NCBI GenBank assembly: GCA_016929595.1
Contig: JAFGIN010000117.1
Location: 62,001-126,000, forward strand
Direction of reading: 5' to 3'
DNA length: 64,000 nucleotides
Source: Chitinispirillaceae bacterium
GTDB taxonomy: Bacteria; Fibrobacterota; Chitinivibrionia; Chitinivibrionales; Chitinispirillaceae
The translations under genes were made by a program, and so were the position numbers. This document shows positions 52,836 through 62,524 of the stretch, piece after piece. The notes beneath the pieces were generated by a model. The model worked only from the letters and a program-made list of their open reading frames with translations, had not been told where the DNA came from and did not search any database. Every line of letters begins with the position of its first letter. Position 1 is the stretch's first letter.

Positions 52836-54125
52836 ATGCTTAACAAAGTAAAAAACACACTACTAATCGTCTTTTGCATCTATTCATCTGGGATATCACA
52901 GATCCTCAGCGGTAGTGCTCATTTGCAACTAAATGGACCTGCGTCTGCAGAACAGAGCAACAATTGCAAAAACAACGCCAGAAGTGAACTCAAAAAAAAT
53001 ATCATCTCCTGGTTCTCTGATGAACACAGAATCAAGATTGATTCACTCAACCCGCTGGATAATTTTGCAGTTGAGAAATATATTGACACCTGTTTCACCT
53101 ACATCAAACAGGAAACCGCATTTCGGGGAAAAATACTTTCCATTACACTTTTACTGGATCCCGACTCTGCTCAAAAAGCACTCCAGTTTCATAATAACGC
53201 TTTTAATGCCAGAGCCACTGAATCCTGGAAAAAATTCCACGCGGCCAAAGAGGCAAACGACTTTCAGCAGATGTATTATGAAGGTATTCGATCCATTGCT
53301 GCCGCAAATGCCCATTTTGGTCCACCATTGATTTTGGAAACAGACAGTGTACCACTTATCAAAGCTGCTAAAGCAGCCGTACAACTTTTTTTTGACAGAA
53401 TAAGAGTCTTTTCTTCAAATATGATATTGGAGGGTCGTCCCGGTCATCTTGTAGAACAGGCGCCATCAATTACTGCAATGATTGATAGTACACCACTCTC
53501 CGGAATATGGTTTACCTGCAAATATCAGACAGGGAAAGAACTTTTCACTAAAATTACCGATGAAAAAGGTAGTATCGCCTTAAATGAGTTCAGGATACCT
53601 TTTGTTCCAAATGGGACGCTTGTTTATCTGAATATTGACCCGGGAAAAATTATCGGTTCACCACACCTTATTCTATCAAAATATTTTGGCCTGAACATCA
53701 AAAACAGCCAGGAACAGACATTTATTATTAAAGTCAACAGATCCCTCTATAATCTACAATACGAGGCGATCTCTGTTGGAAATATCAAATTACCTCCCGA
53801 TTTCAGTGCCAATGCGCATATTGTAAAATTTCTTCGTGATTCATGTTACCTGCAGGATGCAAATGGTGGACAAGCCGACCTGAAAATTGCAATAAAAGCA
53901 CAAGTTTCTGACTACAATAACGATGAAACAGAGCACGTGACTTACAAAACATCTATTAATGTCTCAATTGATGGCATAACGATGAATCCACCACAGAAAA
54001 AAGAGTTCACATTGGAATTCGAAAAAAAATATGAACAGTACGTTACTATTCCCACTGGACTCTATTTCTGGGATGCCAGTGGAAAAATCAGGGAAGCAAT
54101 TAAATCGACACTCAGTCAGTTCTGA
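52836..54125 (+). CDS. Exported protein of unknown function (LPP20-like start)
   Basis: 429 residues with a signal peptide (LLIVFCIYSSGISQIL). The segment after it (SAHLQLNGPASAEQ, NARSELKKNIISWFSD) recalls LPP20-type lipoproteins, and the ~80-250 region is helical, followed by beta-rich sequence (GTLVYLNIDPGKIIG). AAAGGGG precedes the ATG at 52836, chosen over the longer frame at 52800. No function can be given. Confidence 0.6.
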   Translation: MLNKVKNTLLIVFCIYSSGISQILSGSAHLQLNGPASAEQSNNCKNNARSELKKNIISWFSDEHRIKIDSLNPLDNFAVEKYIDTCFTYIKQETAFRGKILSITLLLDPDSAQKALQFHNNAFNARATESWKKFHAAKEANDFQQMYYEGIRSIAAANAHFGPPLILETDSVPLIKAAKAAVQLFFDRIRVFSSNMILEGRPGHLVEQAPSITAMIDSTPLSGIWFTCKYQTGKELFTKITDEKGSIALNEFRIPFVPNGTLVYLNIDPGKIIGSPHLILSKYFGLNIKNSQEQTFIIKVNRSLYNLQYEAISVGNIKLPPDFSANAHIVKFLRDSCYLQDANGGQADLKIAIKAQVSDYNNDETEHVTYKTSINVSIDGITMNPPQKKEFTLEFEKKYEQYVTIPTGLYFWDASGKIREAIKSTLSQF

Positions 54126-54144
54126 AAGGTGATGTAATCTTTCT

Positions 54145-54996
54145 CTATAATGGGGTACTAAGAGTTTCATCACGCGAAATGTTGCGTAAAAAGTTTCTTG
54201 CCTGCCTCGCAGTATGAAGTACTTCATCCATTTTACGCATTTCACTTCCTGACAGTTCCAAAATTATGCCTCCTCTAAAGTCAATCTCAGAAAGCTCATA
54301 GACCAGCTTTTTCCAGTTGATAATGCCACCACCCGGTTCCAGATGATCATCGTGTGCACCGTTGTTATCGTTGGCATGTATCATTTTCATATGCCTTCCC
54401 AGTTTATACATGACGTTGTACAAGTCTCCGGATAACACAGCATGCCCGGTATCCAGACATGTGCTTAAATTTAATTCAGCAACTGCACCTAAAATCCATA
54501 AAAGATCACTTACACTGCCGAAGGGAAGGTGCGGTAACATATTTTCCAGAACAAGCCCGACATGCAATGAACTGCACCGTTTCGCAACGCGACCTAAAAC
54601 TTCAGCCGCATTTCTCATCCGCTCCATACGCTCTTCAGTTGAAAAACTCATCACTTTATCCGGCCCCGGGTGAATGACAAAATAACGGGAATTTAAAAAC
54701 GACGCCGCTTCAGCCGCAGCCAAAAGCTCATGCAATGAGTAGTCACGAAGCTGTTCATCCGGTGATGAAACGTCTACATCAATAAAGGGAGCATGAAATG
54801 AATATGCTTCCATTCCCAACGCTGAAATGTATTTCGAGACCTCCTTTACACTGTTACTATCATGGTAATTGAGGTGCCCCGGAGACGAACAAACCTCAAT
54901 CATACAGAACCCTCCGTTTCTAATTGACTCAAGACAATCAAAAATACTTCTCTGGTAAAAACAGCCTGTTGAAAGGCCTATCGGCCAGTCGCTCAT
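54145..54996 (-). CDS. TIM-barrel sugar isomerase/epimerase-like (AP endonuclease family 2)
   Basis: 283 residues of the xylose isomerase-like TIM barrel. GLSTGCFYQRS at the start, FHAPFIDVDVSS, FVIHPGPDK, LVLENMLPHLPFGS, LNLSTCLDTGHAVLSG and MIHANDNNGAHDDHLEPGGG carry the metal and substrate residues (Glu, His, Asp). It could be a sugar isomerase or an endonuclease IV relative; the substrate is unknown. The start is at 54996 with AAAGGG six bases upstream. It overlaps the primase-like gene by 59 bases, so the two are coupled. Confidence 0.8.
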   Translation of the reverse strand: MSDWPIGLSTGCFYQRSIFDCLESIRNGGFCMIEVCSSPGHLNYHDSNSVKEVSKYISALGMEAYSFHAPFIDVDVSSPDEQLRDYSLHELLAAAEAASFLNSRYFVIHPGPDKVMSFSTEERMERMRNAAEVLGRVAKRCSSLHVGLVLENMLPHLPFGSVSDLLWILGAVAELNLSTCLDTGHAVLSGDLYNVMYKLGRHMKMIHANDNNGAHDDHLEPGGGIINWKKLVYELSEIDFRGGIILELSGSEMRKMDEVLHTARQARNFLRNISRDETLSTPL

Positions 54997-56389
54997 TTTC
55001 AACCCTTTCTATAAGAGATTTCTTGTATCCATCAAGACTACAACTGCCACTTTTTCCCTTGCAGTACCCGCTACTGCAGATAGATTGACAGTCGAAATGG
55101 GCCAGGGAATCAACGCCAGATGCAATCAGGGTAAAAAAGACTCTGGTATAAAAATCAGATCTTGTAGCAGCATCATAAAAATACCATTCCCTTCCCCAAC
55201 CATAATTTCTTTCGTATTTTGCTCTTATCAGCCCGGCTATATGACGGGGATGCCACCCTAAAGAAAGCAATATTCTCACTACATGACGAATACCTGCCGG
55301 TTTCAAAAGCAGATCATTCGGATTATCAAGTATACTTCTGACACACGGAGGCAGCGTCTCTGTGGAAAACCGATCATAGGATCTCCCCCATAATTCGGGA
55401 TTTGTATGTTCCAGTTCATAAAAAACTGAATGAAAATGAGCTGCCTGAGACTGTTCATACGCATCAATTAACGAAAGCATTGCTCTTGATTGATCGGGTA
55501 TACGCACTGATGCCCTATCTGCCAGATTCGATGCTCTATCAAGATTTCTCATTACCCCGAGTGCTTCATTGATACTCATCTCAAAAAATGGAATCGAAAC
55601 CATTACCGGTACCTTGTCACGAATCTGATCGTTCAGAATACCGTGATATTTCCAGGGTTTCAGATACAGACTGAACGGAATTCGTATTAACCTTGTATTA
55701 AGAAGATCTCCGTATTCTGTTATATCAATAGACACCATCTCACGTCCCCGAACCTGTGACGGTACCTCTACTGCTGATAATTCTACTGGTATACAGATCG
55801 ACTGGTCACACATCCTCTTAATTGACAAAGCAACAAATTCCATAACCTTGCCCAAGCCCAGATATGCTGCAGCAAGATCAGGTGAAATCGAACTGTTAGC
55901 AGGTGAATATTTTGTCGCATAACGTAGTTTCAGATGCTGCGGCAATCGTGCAATTTTACTTAGTTTTCCGAAGGCTGCAGAATTCTGATCGATTCGCCAG
56001 ACGAAGTGATGCCCTCGACCGCTCAAGAGATGAAGCGGTGAAACACCAAACTCAAGCAGCATCTTCTGAATTGCAGCTACAATACTCTTCTGAAAATCAA
56101 AACTCCGAATAGGATCAAGGTATGGCTCAGCCGGAAAGTCAAAATTTACATATTCAATATCCAGATGTGCTATCAGTGATGAATAATCCCAGAGCGATCG
56201 GTTTATGTCAAAACCACGTTCATAAAAGTAGTCAAGCTCACAAGGTAGCCGGAAATCGGTTCCGATTTCATGAACGACATCGCAAGGGGTAATAAATACA
56301 GCTGAGATACCGTCATGACGATCAGACTCCAGAAATTCAACAATCCTTCTCCTGATCGCAGGGCATCGATAATAATTTTCAACATCCAT
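54938..56389 (-). CDS. Archaeo-eukaryotic-primase-like protein with Cys-rich C-terminus
   Basis: 483 residues. Three AEP-like motifs: D77-I-E79 in AHLDIEYVNFDFP, S123-G-R-G-H127-H128 in LLSGRGHHFVW and D222 in MVSIDITEYGD, followed by NTRLIRIPFSLYLK like the nucleotide-binding strand of primases. The C-terminal part from LPPCVRSIL (C349) through GIRHVVRILLSLGW and RNYGWGREWYFYDA to C434, C438, C443 and C450 resembles the Fe-S domain of PriL. It may be a primase/polymerase of DNA repair or of a captured mobile element. ATG at 56389 (AGGA upstream) is preferred over 56428. Assignment by motif reading only. Confidence 0.55.
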   Translation of the reverse strand: MDVENYYRCPAIRRRIVEFLESDRHDGISAVFITPCDVVHEIGTDFRLPCELDYFYERGFDINRSLWDYSSLIAHLDIEYVNFDFPAEPYLDPIRSFDFQKSIVAAIQKMLLEFGVSPLHLLSGRGHHFVWRIDQNSAAFGKLSKIARLPQHLKLRYATKYSPANSSISPDLAAAYLGLGKVMEFVALSIKRMCDQSICIPVELSAVEVPSQVRGREMVSIDITEYGDLLNTRLIRIPFSLYLKPWKYHGILNDQIRDKVPVMVSIPFFEMSINEALGVMRNLDRASNLADRASVRIPDQSRAMLSLIDAYEQSQAAHFHSVFYELEHTNPELWGRSYDRFSTETLPPCVRSILDNPNDLLLKPAGIRHVVRILLSLGWHPRHIAGLIRAKYERNYGWGREWYFYDAATRSDFYTRVFFTLIASGVDSLAHFDCQSICSSGYCKGKSGSCSLDGYKKSLIERVENERLADRPFNRLFLPEKYF

Positions 56390-56512
56390 TGTCCTACCCG
56401 GGATAAGCTCGTCAGTTCTTTGGGACATCTATTCAGGATTCAAAGAACATGCCAATAACAATTCAACAAAATTCTGAATATTGCTGATTAGTAGCTCATA
56501 ATTTAAAGCTAC

Positions 56513-58588
56513 TTGAACTCGCTAATTACATTTGCATTTATCGGTGGCATAATGATTGATACCATAAACCTGCAGTATCCACCAGTATCTTTAAACAGGG
56601 TGCAGTTTATGAATTCACAGCCAGTTTCCGGCGAAGATGAATCAAATGGTAAAAACAATAGAAATCAAATGGAAACAGATTATTGTATCACAAAAAAAGT
56701 GGTTGAATTATGTAAGTTAGTTCTTCAAATGACCACCAGAAGTGGATCCGGCCATCCATCAAGCAGCCTGTCCTTAGCGCATATCATAACCGTTTTGATG
56801 TACGAGATTATGCACTATTCACCGCAGGATCCATGGAATCCTGCTAATGACCGCCTTGTATTGAGTGAAGGACATGCAGTACCAATTGTCTATGCAGCTT
56901 ATGCCGACATTGGAGGAGTCTATGGTATCGATCCCCAACATCCATATATATTATCTATTGAAGATCTCAAAACACTTCGTCAGATCTGTTCGCCATTGGA
57001 CGGACATCCCAACCCCCAGAGTGGATTTCCATTTTTTGATTGTGCAACGGGTTCACTTGGCCAGGGTTTATCTTGTGCAATAGGCATTGCATTAGCAGCA
57101 CGACTGCAACGAATAAAAAAACATGTCTATGTCATCATTGGAGACGGTGAAGGACGGGAGGGACAGATCTGGGAGGCCTGTGATTATATCATTGAAAACA
57201 ACATTTTCGAGATCATTCCGGTAATCAACTGCAACGGCCTGGCACAAACAGGACCAGTTTTGTCTCAACAGTCCGCACATAAATATTCCGAAAAATTGCG
57301 TGCTTTTGGCTTTCACACATTTGTAGTTGATGGCCATGACCCGGGTGTTCTGGTAAAAACATTCAAAAAAATCTTGCGCTTACAATCGCCTGCGGCAATT
57401 ATAGCCCGGACGGTGAAAGGCTGGGGAGTTTCCCAACTCCAGGATTTCGTATACCATGGTAAACCATTAAATGAATCTGCCCTTACAGATGCATTCATGC
57501 AGCTTGAGAGTACCACTGCAAGTGAGCCTGAAACTACGCCCGATAATTGCGTACATGTCAACTATGTTCCACAAAATACCAGCGTCACTGAATCGCCTCG
57601 TTATATTCCGCTACCTGATCCTGATTTTGAGAAAATTCTTCAGGGAGACAGGTATCTTGAAACATTCAGGAAAGGATTGATGAGTACGCGAAGAGCGTTT
57701 GGTCTTGCACTCAGGGAAACAGGATTTCTTAACTCTCACATTGTCTGTCTTGATGCAGATGTAAACACATCAACATACACCAGCTACTTTGCAGCCTCTT
57801 TTCCAGAACGTTTTTTCCAATGTGGAATAGCTGAACAGAACATGATGTCTATGGCCTCGGGCCTTGCCAGAACAGGATATGTACCATTTGTCTCAACATT
57901 CTCTAAATTCATGGTTCGGGCATTTGATCAACTTGAACTCGCATTAATAAGTGGAGCCAGTCTCAAGCTTTGCGGATCTCATTCTGGTGTCAATACAGGT
58001 GCAGACGGACCCAGCCAGATGGGCACATCAGATCTAAGCTACATGAGAACGCTATCCACTGTAAAGAATAGTGATGGTGAACGGTTGATGACTGTTTTTA
58101 ACCCATGCTGTGCTGTTCAAGCCTGGAAATGCGTTCATACCATGATGACTCTTCCGCATTCCTGTTATATGAGAACAATCAGGCAGGACTTGCCAATTCT
58201 TTACGATTCGAATGAACTATTTGAACCAGGTGACGCAAAACTGCTCATTGAAGGAAAAGACGTCGCTTTAATGGCAACAGGATATATGGTGCACGCATGC
58301 AAAAGAGTCGTTGAAGAACTACATGATGCAGGAATTCATGTCAGCCTTTACGATTGTTATACCATTCCTGTTAAACCACAGGTCGTTTACACTGCAGCAG
58401 AAAATAACAATGGAAAAATAATCACTGTTGAAGATAACTTTGGAAATGGCCTGGGAGCAGAAATCGCATCTATTGCTGCACTCCAGGAATTTTCACCCAT
58501 CATGGTAAAACAACTCTTCGTTAAACGCATTCCAAAATCCGGAATTACGGCTGAAGATGTTCTGGATTTCGTCGGTCTGGGTGTCTGA
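56513..58588 (+). CDS. tkt: Transketolase
   Basis: Thiamine-diphosphate enzyme moving two-carbon units between sugar phosphates. Full N- and C-terminal parts are fused: SGSGHPSSSLSLAHI, VIIGDGEGREGQIWEACDYI (TPP), INCNGLAQTGPV, then GIAEQNMMSMASGLA with the catalytic Glu and the C-terminal domain. At 691 residues including ~55 extra at the N-terminus. The start is uncertain: TTG at 56513, or ATG at 56552 or 56609, the last two with partial ribosome-binding sites. A poorly conserved linker (about 330-385) separates the halves. Confidence 0.92.
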   Translation: MNSLITFAFIGGIMIDTINLQYPPVSLNRVQFMNSQPVSGEDESNGKNNRNQMETDYCITKKVVELCKLVLQMTTRSGSGHPSSSLSLAHIITVLMYEIMHYSPQDPWNPANDRLVLSEGHAVPIVYAAYADIGGVYGIDPQHPYILSIEDLKTLRQICSPLDGHPNPQSGFPFFDCATGSLGQGLSCAIGIALAARLQRIKKHVYVIIGDGEGREGQIWEACDYIIENNIFEIIPVINCNGLAQTGPVLSQQSAHKYSEKLRAFGFHTFVVDGHDPGVLVKTFKKILRLQSPAAIIARTVKGWGVSQLQDFVYHGKPLNESALTDAFMQLESTTASEPETTPDNCVHVNYVPQNTSVTESPRYIPLPDPDFEKILQGDRYLETFRKGLMSTRRAFGLALRETGFLNSHIVCLDADVNTSTYTSYFAASFPERFFQCGIAEQNMMSMASGLARTGYVPFVSTFSKFMVRAFDQLELALISGASLKLCGSHSGVNTGADGPSQMGTSDLSYMRTLSTVKNSDGERLMTVFNPCCAVQAWKCVHTMMTLPHSCYMRTIRQDLPILYDSNELFEPGDAKLLIEGKDVALMATGYMVHACKRVVEELHDAGIHVSLYDCYTIPVKPQVVYTAAENNNGKIITVEDNFGNGLGAEIASIAALQEFSPIMVKQLFVKRIPKSGITAEDVLDFVGLGV

Positions 58589-58715
58589 TACTTGTTTTCA
58601 CCCAGGATCATAGAATTAAATTTAATTTGATGACAAACGGCTTAATAAAACGTATTTTATCCGATTCAGTTCAAGGATAAGTACTCTTTTGATCTCTTTT
58701 TTTCAGGATTTTTAC

Positions 58716-59978
58716 ATGACAGAGAAAACAATACCATTCACCAGAGAACAGCTTTCTGACATCACCGCCCGTTTTCCAACACCATTTCACATTTATGATG
58801 AGAAAGCGATTCGTGAAAATGCCCGTAATCTTAAAAACGCCTTCAACTGGTGCAGTAGCTTTAAAGAGTTCTTTGCTGTTAAAGCAGCACCAAACCCGTT
58901 TCTCATACAAATACTTAAATCAGTCGGGTTTGGCACTGATTGCAGCTCTTTACCAGAACTTCTTCTTTCACAGACTTGCGGAATAACCGGTGAAGAGATC
59001 ATGTTTTCATCAAACGATACACCTGCAGAGGAGTTCAAAAAAGCCCGCGAGCTGGGTGCAGTCATTAATCTCGATGATATCAGCCATATCAACTTTCTCG
59101 AAGCACATGCCGGTTTACCGGATCTTATCTGTTTTCGGTATAATCCCGGACCACTCCGAGGCGGCAACGGTATTATTGGTACACCGGAAGAAGCAAAGTA
59201 CGGTTTTACAAAAGAACAGCTCTTTGAAGGGTACAGAATCCTGCGCGATAAAGGAATCAAGCGTTTCGGACTACATACAATGGTTGCATCCAACGAGCTT
59301 GATCCAACCTATTTTATTGAAACCGGAAGAATGCTCTTCGAGCTTGTTGTGGAGATCTCCAGAACCCTGGGAATCAGCTTTGATTTTGTTAACCTTGGAG
59401 GTGGAATTGGTATCCCCTATCACCCCAACCAGGATGCTGTTCCATTGGATGTCGTTGGAAAAGAAATCCATAAACTTTACAATGAAATAATTGTAACATC
59501 AGGGAATCATCCGCTCAAAATATACCTTGAATGCGGAAGAATGATTACTGGTCCTTATGGTTATCTTGTCTCAAAAGTCCGGCATCTTAAAAAAACGTAC
59601 AAAAACTATGTCGGCCTTGACTCGTGCATGACCGATCTTATGCGCCCGGCACTCTACGGAGCCTACCATCATATTACTGTGGTCGGCAAGGAACATCTAC
59701 CACATGACTTTGAGTGTGATGTAACCGGTTCACTCTGTGAAAACAATGACAAATTTGCGATTAACCGTAAACTTCCTTCTGTTGAACCCGGTGATGTTAT
59801 AGTCATCCATGATGCAGGCGCACATGGATATGCGATGGGTTTTAATTACAATGGTAAATTGCGAAGTGCAGAATTACTGCTTAGAACCGATGGCACCGTG
59901 GTCCAGATCAGACGCGCAGAAACAGCACAGGATTATTTCGCTACTCTCGACCTTGAAATGGCTGCAACATTTTCCTGA
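58716..59978 (+). CDS. lysA: Diaminopimelate decarboxylase
   Basis: 420-residue PLP enzyme making lysine from meso-diaminopimelate. PLP Lys56 in FFAVKAAPNP, GLHTMVASNEL, NLGGGIGIPYHP, ECGRMITGPYG and a Cys in VTGSLCENNDKF that completes the active site. ATG at 58716 is preceded by TTTTTCAGGATTTTTAC, nearly the same leader as the next gene. No lysine riboswitch was seen in the 127-base gap upstream. Ornithine or other decarboxylases of the same fold are possible but less likely. Confidence 0.87.
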   Translation: MTEKTIPFTREQLSDITARFPTPFHIYDEKAIRENARNLKNAFNWCSSFKEFFAVKAAPNPFLIQILKSVGFGTDCSSLPELLLSQTCGITGEEIMFSSNDTPAEEFKKARELGAVINLDDISHINFLEAHAGLPDLICFRYNPGPLRGGNGIIGTPEEAKYGFTKEQLFEGYRILRDKGIKRFGLHTMVASNELDPTYFIETGRMLFELVVEISRTLGISFDFVNLGGGIGIPYHPNQDAVPLDVVGKEIHKLYNEIIVTSGNHPLKIYLECGRMITGPYGYLVSKVRHLKKTYKNYVGLDSCMTDLMRPALYGAYHHITVVGKEHLPHDFECDVTGSLCENNDKFAINRKLPSVEPGDVIVIHDAGAHGYAMGFNYNGKLRSAELLLRTDGTVVQIRRAETAQDYFATLDLEMAATFS

Positions 59979-60075
59979 GTTGAAGCAGGACATTGTAATC
60001 TCGTCATAAAAACACAATGCATGATCCAAACCACTACGTTTGATCTTTCACACAGCATGTTTTCAGGAATTTTTA

Positions 60076-60594
60076 ATGACTCAGAATAAAGCTCTCTTTC
60101 TTGACCGTGATGGTATTATCAATGTTGATACAAAATATCTTCACAAAAGCGAAAATGTCATTTTTATCGATGGGATCTTTGAACTATGTCGTGCGGCACA
60201 GCTCAAAGGATATCTCCTGATTGTCGTTACCAATCAGGCAGGAGTAGCACGGGGATATTTCACTGAAGAAGATGTCAGGGTACTTCATAAATGGATTAAA
60301 AACAAATTCGCCGAACAGGGAATTACACTTACAGCGTTTTACTATAGCCCCTTTCACCCCGAGGGTGTCGTTGAAAAATACAGAAAAGATTCAGACTGCA
60401 GAAAACCAAAACCGGGTCTTTTTATTAAAGCGGCCGAAGAACATAACATAAATATAAATCAATCTCTTATGATTGGTGATAAGCAGTCAGACCGCATCCA
60501 GCTCGAAGGTCTTACATCGGTAGTGATAAAAAGCAGGTACAGTAAAGAAAACTTTGACTTTGAAAATATCCTCGATGTAATAAAAATTTTGTAA
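60076..60594 (+). CDS. HAD phosphatase, GmhB-like (heptose bisphosphate phosphatase)
   Basis: 172 residues. HAD motif I is LFLDRDGIINVDTKYL, motif II VVTNQAGVARGYF, motif III region DCRKPKPGLFIKAA, motif IV MIGDKQSDR. NQAGVARG and RKPKPG are typical of GmhB/HisB-N phosphatases, which act on heptose 1,7-bisphosphate or histidinol phosphate. The Cys-rich zinc loop of GmhB is not evident (only DSDCRK). Start 60076 is preceded by TTTTCAGGAATTTTTA. Downstream of lysA by 97 bases. Confidence 0.82.
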   Translation: MTQNKALFLDRDGIINVDTKYLHKSENVIFIDGIFELCRAAQLKGYLLIVVTNQAGVARGYFTEEDVRVLHKWIKNKFAEQGITLTAFYYSPFHPEGVVEKYRKDSDCRKPKPGLFIKAAEEHNININQSLMIGDKQSDRIQLEGLTSVVIKSRYSKENFDFENILDVIKIL

Positions 60595-60722
60595 ATTACT
60601 TAGTTTCCCCCCCCGGAATTGTATTATATTATGTCTATTGCCAAACCGCAGAGATCAAAATTCATCTGGAATTATCTATTTCCGGTAATTAGTCATTATA
60701 TATTCACACCCGGGAGGTATTT

Positions 60723-62438
60723 ATGCGCATTTTCGGTGGAAAATTTTTTACTTTGATTACATCTGCACCTCTTTTGATTATTGCAGGATGCTGCGGAAAT
60801 AACCCTGTAGATCAACTTCTGGATTTTTTAAAAAATGAGGTTATCACTGTAATTGATGAGGAACCAAACGATACTACCACTGGTGATGAATGTACTGGTG
60901 CAAACGATTTCTCCGGCTGCTGGATCATCTCTCAATCAAACGGTGAAGCTGGAACAATAGCACTAAGTCAGTTAGATTGTTCAATTTCAGGTACTGTCAG
61001 CCTTGATGGTAAAGAAAATGGAACGATTTCTGGTAAAGCCAATGGTTCTCTTATTGATTTCACCGTCACATATATAGATGGAAAAAAAGTGGCCTATAGT
61101 GCAATGCTCAACGATGATGCATCTTCGATAACGTCAGGAAAAGGTATCTCATCTGATGGTAAGACATTTACCTGGTCTGCATCTAAGGGGGAGTGTCAGT
61201 CGGTCTCTGTAGATGGATGCTGGGCTGTCGACCAGAACAATGGCCATATCGGTATTATTACATTACAGCAAAACGGTTCCACAATCACAGGTACTTCAGG
61301 ATGGACCACCCACAGCAATGGACCAATTAAAGGTTCTATTGAGGGAACAACACTTACTTTTACAATCACCTATCCAGAGGGAGTCACAGGCTACTATAGT
61401 GCAACGATCAGTAACGATCAGCTATCCCTCATTAATGGTGCTACCAAAAGCAGCACTGGAGATCAGGCGCAGTGGAACGCAAAGAAAACCACCTGCAACA
61501 TTCCAAATATCAAGGGATGCTGGGCTGTCGATCAGGATAATGGTCACGTCGGAATTCTTACTTTGCAACAAAATGGTTCATCTGTAACAGGTACTTCCCG
61601 ATGGACCACCCACAGCAATGGACCGATCAAAGGTTCAATTGAAGGGACAACACTCTCCTTTACAATATCCTACCCTGAGGGGGTTATCGGTTATTATACT
61701 ACAACAATAAACAGCAATGCAACTGCATTGGTCAATGGAACAACAACGAGTAGTACGGGCGATTCTGCCTATTGGAGTGCAGAAAAAACTACCTGCCCGC
61801 AACAAGCGGATTGTGAATTAAAAATGGACCAGTACACCCTTGCACTTTACCATTTAAATGAAAAAAACGGCACCACACTTACCGATGAAACTGGTCGCTG
61901 GAATGGAACACTATACGGAGGAGTCAGAGTACCTGGTCTTTGTGGAAACGGACTTCAATTCAATTCCGGTGAATATGCAACGTTTGACACCATAATTCCT
62001 GATGCCCAGCCTGAAGGTACTGTTGAGTTAAGTGTAATGTTCGATAAGGATTTCGATACCGCTGGTGCGTACTCGATATTTGGCAATGATGGTTCCAGAA
62101 TTCAGGTAATTTATAAAAATGGCCAGTTATTCTTTTTGAAAAACCATTCCAACATACACAAATACACTAATGCCGGATTTACCGTTGTTCCAGGAAAATG
62201 GGTTACCATTGCAGTTACCTGGGGAGCAAAGGGCATGAGAATTTTTATTGATAAAGAACTGGTATCAGCCAATACCGACTGCACAGCTTATGAGGTTTCG
62301 CCTCGAACAACCCTTGAAAATATTTTTTATATCGGTAAAAAAACCTGGTGCTGCATGGATGGAATTGGAATCAGCAAGGCGCTGTCATTCAAAGGGGCTA
62401 TAGACGAAATCAGAGTATCATCCATCGCACGGTACTAA
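60723..62438 (+). CDS. Lipoprotein with three repeats and a LamG-like domain
   Basis: 571 residues. A signal with lipobox IIAGC (C23). Three repeats of ~100 residues begin at about 65, 164 and 264, each starting GCW (GCWAVDQNNGHIGIITLQQN and variants) and ending in a Cys. Repeats two and three are almost identical, a recent duplication. From ~361 to the end is a LamG/concanavalin-like fold (LALYHLNEKNGTTLTDETGR, NGLQFNSGEYATF, AIDEIRVSSIARY). Probably a surface carbohydrate-binding protein. ATG preceded by CCGGGAGG. A terminator follows. Confidence 0.8.
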   Translation: MRIFGGKFFTLITSAPLLIIAGCCGNNPVDQLLDFLKNEVITVIDEEPNDTTTGDECTGANDFSGCWIISQSNGEAGTIALSQLDCSISGTVSLDGKENGTISGKANGSLIDFTVTYIDGKKVAYSAMLNDDASSITSGKGISSDGKTFTWSASKGECQSVSVDGCWAVDQNNGHIGIITLQQNGSTITGTSGWTTHSNGPIKGSIEGTTLTFTITYPEGVTGYYSATISNDQLSLINGATKSSTGDQAQWNAKKTTCNIPNIKGCWAVDQDNGHVGILTLQQNGSSVTGTSRWTTHSNGPIKGSIEGTTLSFTISYPEGVIGYYTTTINSNATALVNGTTTSSTGDSAYWSAEKTTCPQQADCELKMDQYTLALYHLNEKNGTTLTDETGRWNGTLYGGVRVPGLCGNGLQFNSGEYATFDTIIPDAQPEGTVELSVMFDKDFDTAGAYSIFGNDGSRIQVIYKNGQLFFLKNHSNIHKYTNAGFTVVPGKWVTIAVTWGAKGMRIFIDKELVSANTDCTAYEVSPRTTLENIFYIGKKTWCCMDGIGISKALSFKGAIDEIRVSSIARY

Positions 62439-62451
62439 TATTTTCAGTTGT

Positions 62452-62490
62452 AAAAAAAAAAGAGTGTTTGACCAAACACTCTTTTTTTTT
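62452..62490. terminator. Strong intrinsic terminator (bidirectional)
   Basis: Nine A's, then a nine-base stem AGAGTGTTT/AAACACTCT with a four-base loop and a run of T. A-run on one side and T-run on the other let it act for both strands. It lies 14 bases after the LamG lipoprotein stop and also ends transcription from the right. Confidence 0.88.
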
Positions 62491-62524
62491 AAAATTTATT
62501 TACTGCTGTTTTTTGTATTGGAGA

